DNA of 64,000 nucleotides, taken from positions 40,723,037 through 40,787,036 of the forward strand of contig CM043966.1 in NCBI GenBank assembly GCA_014529385.2, written 5' to 3'. The stretch comes from Adiantum capillus-veneris. Lineage: Eukaryota > Streptophyta > Polypodiopsida > Polypodiales > Pteridaceae. The notes under the pieces are model-generated. The model did no database searches. It worked only from the letters and a program-made list of their open reading frames with translations, and was not told where the DNA came from. The first letter of the stretch is position 1. Each line of letters opens with the position of its first letter. Both the position numbers and the translations under genes were made by a program. Below, piece after piece: positions 1-8,700 of this stretch.

Positions 1-1224
1 CCATTGCAATGGATCATGCTTTGACACTTGTTGTAATGGATAAAGAATCTGAGAAGACAATGGAATAAACCTTGCCATGTACTTCACTTTGTGTATAAAG
101 GTTGCCAATTGCTTCGTACTCGTAGGTGATGGAATAAGAATAATAGACTTAACCTTGTCTGGATCATCCTCAATGCCATTTTCTGACACCATGTGGCCCA
201 ATAACTTCACCCTTGGCTGTGCTAGATGACATTTCTTTGGATTTAGTTGTCCTCCACATTCACTATATCAAGCCAATACCATCTGCAGCTTCTCATGGTG
301 TTCAGCCCTACTGTTATAGACACAGAAGTCATCCATAAAAGCTTTAACACAACTACCCATGAATGGTTCCAACACCCAATTTTCTCTCTCTTGATAGAAG
401 GAAGGTCCATTTTACAACCCAAATGGCAATACTGTGTAGCAATAGCAGCCCCATGGCGTAATAAAAGTTGTCTTTGTGCGGTCTTTAAGAGCAATCTTCA
501 ATTGAAAATAGCCTGAAAAACCATCACACACACTGTACCTCTCATAACCTGCCACTGAATCCAAGATCTAATCGATGAATGGAAGAGGATATGGGTTCTT
601 CTTAGTGTCTTCGTTTAAGGGTTTAAAATCTACACAAATTCTCCACTTCCCATCCTTCTTTGGACTGACTACTACTGGACTCACCCATTTTGTGGTCTCT
701 ACAGGGACTATGAACCCTGCCTTCAACAACTTGTCCACCTCTTCTCGCAAGGCTTCCATTTTCTCTTGACCCATCCTTCTTAGCCTTTGCCGCACTGGCT
801 TAGCACCTTCTTTCAGCTCTATATGCATCTCTTCGCCCTTGAACCCTCTGATCTCTTCATATGAAGTAATGAACAAATCAGGAAAACTAGCCAGCATGTG
901 CAAATATATATCCTTCTCCATAGCTGAGAGGTCTCCACTGATCATTTGTGTCATCAATTCTTGCTTCTTTGACAACTCAACCTTGGTTTGCATCAGCCCT
1001 TCAATCACTTCATAAGGCCCTTCACTTTCATCTTCAACCTCATTCGCAAATGCAACAAAACCAAACTCTTGTATTTCTTTGTCCATCAAAAGAAATGCAA
1101 CATCAACATCCTCATCACTGCTGGTAGTGCTATCACTGTCCTCATCTGTCACCGTGGAAGAGTCTTCATCACTAGACTCATCCTCATCTTCATAAAGCTC
1201 CTCTAATCGTTTCCTTGTGTCCAT
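1..1224 (-). pseudogene. pol: pol fragment: acidic PR-RT linker and reverse transcriptase (broken)
   Basis: Frame 1224-568 starts with a highly acidic, serine-rich stretch (about residues 10-45) and then enters RT with KDGKWRICVDFKPLNE and PYPLPFID, where a stop (568-570) interrupts it. RT can be followed further left with additional stops: LPFGL, the catalytic FMDDFCVY (the F-x-DD box, near 330-350), GGQLNPKKCHLA and VKLLGHMVSENGI. It ends at the thumb motif VKYMARFIPL near the window edge. The closest relative in the window is the RT at about 58.7-59.6 kb, which has the same FIDDFCIY form of the box. At least three in-frame stops are visible, so no active enzyme is made. The RNase H and integrase would lie left of position 1. 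Confidence 0.85.
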
Positions 1225-1278
1225 ATTATAAAGCTTCTTGGTACCTGTCTTTCCATAGAGGCTAATCGTACCATGTCG

Positions 1279-1701
1279 CTAATTTTGAACAACTCCCACT
1301 GCACGTAACCATGGTCTGCCCAGTATAATAGGATATGCTCCCAACCATGCTGCCATCACATGAAAATCAATCACTTCCTTTGCATCATATGCCTCCACTT
1401 CTAAGCTCTTTACAACACCCAAGCATTTTACTTTTTGATGGTTTGCCAATCTGATCTGAAAACCTGACACCCCAGCCACTGTGAGACCCATCTTCTCAAC
1501 GCATGAGTGTGTTATGACGCATATTTGGGCTCCTCCATCCACATAACCTTGTCCCAAATTTTTCCTTTTATGCCACACATCTACTATTGGAAAAATGTCT
1601 GGTAGCTCATCCATTGCCAACACCTTTACTGAACCTCTCTCTGGCTCTTTCTCCATTGGGTTAACCATCCTCTTCCACTGTCGCTTTAGCTTAGGCACCA
1701 T
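1279..1701 (-). pseudogene. Retroviral-type aspartic protease domain fragment
   Basis: This 140-codon reading frame holds the active-site motif YVDGGAQICVIT (D-G-G-A, where most family members have D-S/T-G-A). Downstream is the flap and C-terminal IILGRPWL signature of pepsin-fold retroelement proteases. The plus-strand element at 58.1-58.4 kb has the matching VDGGAQICIMT and ILGRPWL, so D-G-G is a lineage feature and not a random lesion. The frame is separated from gag by a shift near 1702-1782 and from RT by a short gap. In the intact relative all three belong to one polyprotein. Confidence 0.8.
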
Positions 1702-1781
1702 CTCTATAAGCTGCCCAAAAGTAACATCTGCCTTCCTACTCGTCAGATCCTACTTCAAGTCATAGCTTAATTGCCCATCCC

Positions 1782-3032
1782 CTAGTGGAAAATCTGAAAC
1801 ATTAAACTTTCGACGAGCTCTCCTTTTCCTCTTGGCCTTGACACCTCGCCTTCATGGCTCTTTCCTTTCTTCTTACTAGGACCTGGGGCACTTCTTCCTT
1901 CCTTATACTCTGTGGTCCTCTTCCCAATAGGCATCACTAATGTATCCTCTAGCTTTGATGCCTTCTCCAAGGTGACTACACTTAGCAATTTTGTCTTTCC
2001 CTTTTCCTCCTGGGTCAGTCCACTGGTTCCTTCGTCTCCCTTAATTTCGATGCCATAATCATTTGACCAAGTTAGCACCTGTCTTGGCAATGGATACATG
2101 TCTCCCCCCATCCTTGGTGGCTTATCACATTGCGGGCTGATGTGACCCAACTCTCCACAATTATAACATGTGGGTGTTTGCCTCCAAAACCTACCATTGC
2201 TTTGTCCAACACCATTCCTAGGCCTTTCTTCACCTCCTGGCTGATTTGCAAACCTCGCTCGACCTCGATTATTTCCCACTTGACCTAGCATGTTTAGGCT
2301 AAGATTCATCATCAAATCTACCATTTGCATCATGTCTTTCCTTAGCCCATCATCTTGCACTGCTGTAGTGACCACTACTGGCATAACCTGAGTAGTAACA
2401 GGAACCACTGGTTCGTGATGAACCCCTGACATGCGACCTTGTAAAGACTCTATAGGCTGAAATTCAGACCTCATGGACAAAGACTCCACCCCTAACTGGC
2501 TCATTTTCCTCAACTTCCACTCTTTGTTCCTTGATACCTCTAGTGCATCTTCATATGTCCTAGGCTTCTTTAGCTCCACTCTCCAACGTATATTCTCCCA
2601 AAGACCAACCAAGAACCTGTCCTTCTTCATCATGTCAGGCGGGGGTACCTGTGGTGCTAAGGCGTTGCACATTCGCTCCCATGCCAATGAAAACTTACGT
2701 ATGTACGCATCTACTGGCTCACCTTCCTTTTGCACCAAAGCCTGTACTTCTTGCCACACTTTTTCAGGATCTTCTATCTTCACAAACTCCACTTCCAATC
2801 CATGTCGTAGATTGTCCCAACTCAACCTTACAGGTGGATCAGCCACACGCAACTCCTCTTCAAATGCTTTAGACCAAACTCGTGCATCACTCTTCAAACA
2901 AATTTGGAGAAGGCGTAACATTTGCGTAGGGTCATGAATCTGGTTGCTAATGCAAGCAACCTCCATCTTTTCCAAAAATTCTTCCACATCTTCATCACTT
3001 CTTCCATGAAACTTCGGATAAGAGAAAGCCAT
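1782..3032 (-). pseudogene. gag: gag (capsid and zinc-knuckle nucleocapsid)
   Basis: The frame is open from 3089, but the best start is the ATG at 3032, whose product begins MAFSYPKFHG and aligns with the beginning of gag at 56754. It encodes a retrotransposon gag capsid domain (LLQICLKSDARVWSKAF and following, about residues 40-170) and one CCHC zinc knuckle, CYNCGELGHISPQC. A lysine-rich tail follows. It lies 102 bp after the leader ORF. The frame breaks at 1782, where the intact relative continues into protease. A 136-bp piece of this gag type (2193-2328) is also found, diverged, at 24586-24721. Confidence 0.85.
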
Positions 3033-3134
3033 GGCTACCCAAATTATGATGCTTTGAGAACCCCTTCGAACACACGTGCAAGAACCCAAAACTTTTCACT
3101 ACCCAATCCCCAGAAACTTCAATGGAGCTCAGCT

Positions 3135-3353
3135 TTAGATAAGGACAAACACATGCACATCAAATGAGTTTTCATAGTTAATCATCGGAATGACAACAGG
3201 CAAAGGACATTCCAAGATCTCTCTCAATCTTATTGGCCCAAACATAAAGACTATGCGCTGCTGGAAAAAGATCTTCCTAGACACATGAACATTAATATGA
3301 AGTCTTTGAGTTAAATGAAAAGGACTGAACTGAAGGCCATTTTGATCATCCAT
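3135..3353 (-). CDS. Leader ORF A-type (72 aa), unknown function
   Basis: Seventy-two codons immediately upstream of gag. An ATG at 3377 is in frame, but the internal ATG at 3353 gives exactly the length and start of the homologous ORF at 55400-55618, so I prefer it. The product is basic and hydrophobic, without a clear membrane segment. It ends in a conserved pattern: SRKIFFQQRIVFMFG, then a proline-rich PVVIPMINY and the terminus SFDVHVFVLI. The ORFs at 36371, 40544, 44031, 47518, 51006 and 55400 show the same pattern. Conservation of frame and of both ends across diverged copies suggests a real protein. I do not recognise the family and infer no biochemical function. Confidence 0.6.
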   Translation of the reverse strand: MDDQNGLQFSPFHLTQRLHINVHVSRKIFFQQRIVFMFGPIRLREILECPLPVVIPMINYENSFDVHVFVLI

Positions 3354-3377
3354 TAAAGCCAACCATGAAGCTCCCAA

Positions 3378-3518
3378 GAAGGCACACCTGACTCAACCTC
3401 TGATTTTGCCAAAATTTCAGCAGCATAACAGCATAAATGGCTCAAAATACCAAAAACCAGCCATCATAACTTGGGAAAATTTCGACAGAGTTTCCCCAGA
3501 AGTAGAGCAGTAGGAATC
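3378..3518. other. Unassigned sequence between Tat-like leader and repeat R
   Basis: About 140 bp with no coding signal. It could be the remaining untranslated leader of the minus-strand element. Homology to repeat R begins at 3519. Confidence 0.4.
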
Positions 3519-3528
3519 CACTATGGGG

Positions 3529-3792
3529 CACCACTCGGCTTACAAAACACACCTGGCCGAGACAATGAACACACCTCTGGAGTGAGAGGAGAGAGACTAT
3601 CCACTTGCCCACTCCACACAGACATACACACACACACACCCAAAAGACTTAGTTCAAAAGAGGAGAATTTCTGATGTTCAGATACAATTGAGCTTGGGCC
3701 AACACCAATGGGGCAAATAGCTCACACAATATAGGTAAAATAAGCCAGATACAATCACAAACTAGAGCAGAAACTTCGCTCATATGAGAAAC
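3529..3792. repeat. Left arm of giant inverted repeat, outer segment
   Basis: This segment is the reverse complement of about 23878-24141. With 12690-17627 it makes a left arm of about 5202 bp. The arm was split here by insertion of the LTR retrotransposon. Confidence 0.9.
3788..3792. repeat. Target-site duplication GAAAC (left)
   Basis: GAAAC immediately precedes the 5' LTR and is repeated right after the 3' LTR at 12685-12689. The uninterrupted right arm has this pentamer once (reverse complement GTTTC at 23878-23882), which confirms a 5-bp target-site duplication. Confidence 0.97.
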
Positions 3793-5383
3793 TGTCATAA
3801 TAATCAATATCTAATTCTCCTAAATGATTTTCTCATATTAAACTGATCATTTAATGTGGGGAAGTGCCAAGGGAGAAAAAGCTAGAATATTGGTTAAGTT
3901 AGCAGACCGGCCACAGTAGGGATCCAAAGGAGGGAAAATAGGGATCCAAAGGGGGGGCCATCTGCAAAAGAGCCATGTGAAACAATGGGCCAAAAAGACC
4001 CTAAGGTTCAGTCCATTAAGACTTCCAAAATGCTAAGGTTCCAAAATTCAAAGGTTGTGTCCAAAGGTCAACCCTAGGGAAAATTGGATGCTTAGTGTGT
4101 GCCCAAAAAGTCTTTCTACATCCCTACATGGGAGGGGGCGAGCCCCAAAGCTAGGGGATGAGAGAGAAAACCACACACACACACACAGGCTCCCTTTACA
4201 CAAAGGGAATGAGGGACACATGTCAGCTCCCTAGGCCAGATGCCCACAAGGTGTGCCCAATTCCTATTGGAAGACCCTTGAAGTGGACCAATGAGAATTA
4301 AGCTAGAGTAAATCTAGTTTAATTAATTTAAAAAACATTTAATAAAAGAAACCAAGGAGAATTAAGTCTCCTAGAAGACTATTGGGCAGTCTCCCAAGGG
4401 GTCCAATGAGCATTCAGGAGCCCCATGGCTTGCCTGATTCCTATTGGCCAGGAGGCAAAGGGGTCCAATGAGAGTTTAGTTTAATTATTTAATTACCTAA
4501 AGCTCTCACAAAAGGGAAAAGGGGGACACATGTCTAAAGGCTATCACTTATGCTGCTTAATTCCTATTGGCTTGACCTGGGGAGGTCCAATGAGGCAAAG
4601 GCCAGACTTATTTAGCAGCTAGGGCTCGCCCAAGAGAGAGGGGGGGCTGATTTTTGCTTGGCATGGACACACACACTCTCACACTTGACCATGTGTGAAG
4701 GGAAAATACTCTATCTCCTCCCAAGCTTTAATGGAGAGCTCATCACCTACTCCAAGCTTGTGAGATAGAAGCCTACATCAACACTCTCTTGGCATGTGGA
4801 TGCAAATCCAACCAAGAGCCAAGCTTCAATGCATGCTCATCTTCTCTACCAAGCTAATTACTAAGCTAAGCTATGTTAATATGAGTGATTATTTGAGGAG
4901 ATGTACTTCTTTCTCGTAAGATACTTCTTTTTCCTCTCAATCTACTCTCATACCCTGCTAGCTCTCACCATCTTCGAAGGTGTGTGAGGTCTTGGGTCTG
5001 AGAACGGGGATAATTCAAGTTGTGTTTGATTAAGTGTTTTGCTTGGTGTATGAAGCTTCCATCTTCATTGCACTAGGTAGTCTTGAAGGAACACAAAGAA
5101 TTGTATTGTACAATGTCTCTCTTGATGGGAGAAACCATAATACAAAGCCTTTTGGAGGGGGGACCGGCTCCATGCAAATCCGGTCCTCAACTGTTGTCAA
5201 TAGCTTAATTGCTCTCTCTTTTGAAAGTATTGTCGATGCTATTTAACTAGGTGTTATGCTTTTTGTTGCTCTCTCCACCCAAGCACTCTTGTAATTCTCA
5301 TTAGGAATCTATTCTAATGAAATGCCCACTATGTTCATGCTAATTTCCGCTACACATAAGATTTTAGGCCATTAAATGTTACA
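3793..5383 (+). repeat. 5' LTR of chromovirus
   Basis: A 1591-bp LTR, TG...CA bounded, almost identical to 11094-12684. Its middle holds four ATTGG/CCAAT modules and two GGACACATGTC motifs. The 70-codon reading frame within it (from 5034) is also in the 3' LTR, but I treat it as incidental. Confidence 0.97.
4266..4591 (+). promoter_or_regulatory. Four ATTGG-N17-CCAAT modules in U3-like part of 5' LTR
   Basis: Inverted CCAAT boxes face direct CCAAT boxes at nearly constant spacing: ATTGG/CCAAT at 4266/4288, 4381/4403, 4443/4465 and 4566/4587 (start-to-start 22, 22, 22 and 21 bp). Most modules are preceded by TTCCT or similar and followed by GAG. CCAAT is the NF-Y core binding site in eukaryotes. 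That these are NF-Y enhancer modules is inference from spacing and orientation. The same array occurs 7301 bp downstream in the 3' LTR. Confidence 0.6.
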
Positions 5384-5384
5384 T

Positions 5385-5396
5385 TGGTATCAGAGC
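5385..5396 (+). promoter_or_regulatory. Primer-binding site, initiator Met tRNA
   Basis: TGGTATCAGAGC begins two bases after the 5' LTR end. It is the classical plant retrotransposon site complementary to the 3' end of initiator methionine tRNA, from which minus-strand cDNA is primed. Confidence 0.95.
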
Positions 5397-5785
5397 TCAA
5401 GGTTTCTCTTTTCTTGCTCAAGAAGGGAGGTCCTCAAGCTAGCTACAAATGGTTGGTATTATTAATTGCCTGTGAGTAAGTAGAATAGGGATTTTTCAGC
5501 CTTGCAGTGCGCCTGCCTTTGTGCAGTTAACGGGGCATCACCGTCGAGAGCTATGGTCTTAATAGTGGAGTCCTACGGGGCTTGCCTACGGCTTAACCAC
5601 TATTGAGCTATTAGAAGCTTGACAGGAGCCGGTGCTGTTTTGGTGTCGAAAGACCCTCTCTTCTATTCCTTGCAATTAATGGTATTCGAGCCGCGGGTAC
5701 AGTAGCTTGAGTGCTTTTTCTAAAGGGGTAAAGAGGAGTAGCAACTAGGGCTTGAAGTGCCAAAGTACACCTAAAAGTTGTTAGA
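5397..5785 (+). other. Untranslated leader of chromovirus
   Basis: About 390 bp between the primer-binding site and the gag ATG. No ORF of note. It probably contains the packaging signal, by analogy with other LTR elements. Confidence 0.6.
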
Positions 5786-8700
5786 ATGGCTGACAATAGT
5801 AAAGAGAGTGAAATTAATGTTGATAACTTTGATTTTGCTCATGAGCAAGCGACTAATGATGCTTCAATGCTTGTTAACTATCTTGTTTCTAGGCTTCAAC
5901 AAGCCATGGGCAATCCATCTCTCCAAAGTGAAGTGCAACGGCAGCTCCGTGCTCACGGGATTCTCCAAGCTCATCACCATGACGAGAGAACACCTAGGAA
6001 GCCTCCTTGTGAGACTACCAAAAGAGGTCTCTCTCCGATTCGGGAAGAAGAAGAGAATCCATATGAAGGGCTCAAGAACTTACTTCTGGATGATGCATCT
6101 CCTTCCCAAAGGAGAATTCAAGAGCCTCCACCGAAGGAACGAGAAAGAAGCGAGTCTCCCGCCACCTCGGCGGAGATGGCTCCACGAAGACGGCGGGCTA
6201 AACGCTCTCCATCACCACCAAAGCGGAGAAGACCATCACACTCTTCTCCACGCCATAATTCAAAGAGGGATGATAAAAAGCAAGAGAAGAAAAAGGCGAG
6301 AAAGAGGACACCCTCTTCTCCATCTTCTTCATCCTCTTCCTCTTATGAAAGCTATGGTGAAGACGACAAAGATCAAGACAAGAAAAAGGCGAGAAAGAGG
6401 TCACCCTCTTCTCCACCTTCTTCAAATTCTTCACCTTCTGAAGAAAGTGATGGTGCAACTTTTGAACCATCAAAGAGAAGAGGCCATAGGAAATCCTATG
6501 CCGCATGGAAGAGGTCGTCCAAGCTGAAGAAATTCAAAGAGGGAGGGAAGAGCATCTCTTTCCTTACCTATGATGGCACCTTCGGTGCTACAGACAAAGT
6601 TTTGGCCTTTATCCAGCAATTCGATGCGGCGTTTGGAGATGAGGGCTTCACGGAGTCCTCTAAGCTACGCCATGTAGCTATGCACTTTCAAAAGTCCGCC
6701 AGACAATGGTGGTCTAGCCTACGAGCCAACGGTGAAGCTCCACGAACATGGAAGGCTTTAAGAGCTTCCATTATGAAGCAGTTTTTGGCCACCGATGCCA
6801 AAGACAAAGTACTCACCGAATGGCGAAGCTTAAAGCTCTCTCCCAATGAATCCATCCACAAATATGTAGACAAGTTTTGGGACCTACAACTCAAGGCCAC
6901 TGTCTTCAAAAAGTTGGATTTTGGAGAGCAAAAGCAACAATTTTGTGCGGGCTTAACCGAAGAAATGGCGGAGTATGTCAACTCCCAAAGGCCACGTACC
7001 ATATCGGCGGTAATACACCATACTATGGTGGCCTCTCGAATCAATTTCCAAACGGGGGGTAAAAGAAATAATAAGCCCCCGGAAAACAAGGGTTCCAATG
7101 AGCCTAAGGGGAAGGACAATGTCCAAAAGTCTCCTAAGGGCACTTCCAACAAAGCTAAAGAGAAGGGAGTTTACAAAGGAAAGAATAAACTCTCTCCTGA
7201 AGAGCTTGAGCGTTATCGTAAAGATAACCGGTGTTTCAAGTGCGGCGAACAAGGGCATGCGTACCGCGCTTGTCCCCAAAAGAACAACCGCCAAGATCCT
7301 CCTAGAGCTTCTTTGGTTGAAATCCAAGAGGAGGAGATTCACCAAACTCACCACAAAGGATCTCCTCTATGCCATGCTTGGGGAAAGGTAAGAGAACATG
7401 ATGCTTTTATTCTCTTTGACCCTGGTTCTACTCACAATTTCATATCTATGGAGTTAGCCACCAAGCTAGGCATACAATCCTACGAGATGGGAGATATCCT
7501 ACCCGCAGACAGTGCCTTCAAGGGGCAAGAAGCTTCAGTCACTCCCTTAATCGGGAAATTGAGGCTTCATGTCCAAGGCTATGTGGACAAAGAGGACTTC
7601 TTTATCTCTCCTCTCAAGCATGAGGATGTAATCCTAGGGGCACCATGGTTTGACCGCCTGGCTGCCCATGTTAAATTTCCTGAAAGGAGAATCTCCTTTA
7701 AGTTCAGGGAAAAGGACATGTATATAGATGCTAAGGAGATGGGTAACACCATCCCCATTGTACATACACCAGCTTTCAACAAGTCAATAAAAAGCTCTAT
7801 TTCCGTGTACATGATTTTTGTTAAAGATTCTCAAAATGAACCTAATGCTTTAGCAAAAGAAAATAAAAGCAACCAAAAGGAATTAGAGTTATCCAATTTT
7901 CTCAAGGGGTTTCAAGATGTCTTTATTGACGACATCCCTTGTGAGCTACCTCCTAAACGAGGTAATGACAACCATGCAATTGAACTTCTTCCAGGAAGTT
8001 CACCGCCTAACAAACCTCCTTATAGAGTTTCTCAAGCTCAACAAGAGGAGATTATGCGGCAAGTGCATGAGTTAGTTGAGAAGGGCATGGTTAGGCCTAG
8101 CTCATCTCCATTTTGCTCACCTATGCTATTAGTGCAAAAGAAAGACGTCACATATCGTATGTGTGTCAACTATAGAGCACTAAATAGGATCACTATCAAG
8201 AATAGGTTTCCCGTTCCACGGGTAGAAGACCTATTTGATAAGCTACAAGGATCGACCTACTTTAGTAGGATTGACCTAAAAAGTGGCTATCATCAAATAA
8301 GGATAGTTGATCAAGACATTGTAAAGACCGCATTTCGTACTACATTTGGTCTTTACGAATACATTGTCATGCCTTTTGGCTTGACTAATGCACCAGCCAC
8401 ATTTAACCGCTTGATGGAGAAGCTGTTCAGGCCTCATCGAACCTTCACTGGAGTGTTCTTTGATGATATTATCATCTACTCTAATTCATTGGAGGAACAC
8501 AAGCAACACCTCCAGGTAATATTTCAAGTTTTAAGAGAGAATAAACTTTATGTTAATCGAAAGAAAAGTGATTTTTTCTTGCAAGAGATTCAATATTTAG
8601 GTCACATTATCTCTCAAGATGGAATCCAAATGGATCCATCCAAGTTAGAGGTAATAAAAGGATGGCCTAAACCAAGGAATCTACATGAACTAAGAAGCTT

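Larger units (their letters stand above)
1..3377 (-). mobile_element. Decayed Tat-like Ty3/gypsy element, 5' half
   Basis: Read on the minus strand, the order is a 72-codon leader ORF (3353-3135), gag (3032-1782), aspartic protease (1701-1279), then an acidic linker and reverse transcriptase (1224 to the left edge). This order, the gag zinc knuckle and the RT motifs identify a Ty3/gypsy element. Its gag, DGGA protease, acidic serine-rich PR-RT linker and RT closely parallel the plus-strand element at 52364-64000, so it is probably the same or a sister lineage. The RNase H, integrase and 3' LTR lie beyond the window. No 5' LTR or primer-binding site was recognised to its right. Homology to repeat R starts at 3519, so the 5' end may have been lost there. 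Several frameshifts and stops show it is dead. Confidence 0.85.
3519..3792 (-). repeat. Repeat R copy C, outer part (interrupted by chromovirus)
   Basis: This is the outer portion of the R copy in the left arm of the large inverted repeat. It matches 26231 onward in copy D and, reversed, the end of copy B near 24141. It carries a short (AC)n run. The chromovirus at 3793-12684 inserted inside this copy, and R resumes at 12690. Confidence 0.8.

Noticed and set aside
3519-3535. CACTA terminal motif of a CACTA DNA transposon
   Set aside because: CACTATGGGGC is at the edge of R copy C, but copy D continues 73 bp further left to 26158, so CACTA is only where copy C happens to break. No matching TAGTG end was found.
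5034-5246. 70-codon ORF in the chromovirus LTR (also 12335-12547)
   Set aside because: Present only because the LTR is duplicated. Composition is not protein-like and there is no homologue in the other LTRs.
5385-5396. tRNA gene fragments at TGGTATCAGAGC (also 33177)
   Set aside because: These are primer-binding sites complementary to a tRNA end; no cloverleaf or A/B boxes are present.
5778-6527. 249-codon frame overlapping the start of chromovirus gag
   Set aside because: It has no ATG at its 5' end and lies over a purine-rich low-complexity stretch where all phases stay open. The gag frame is clearly the coding one.
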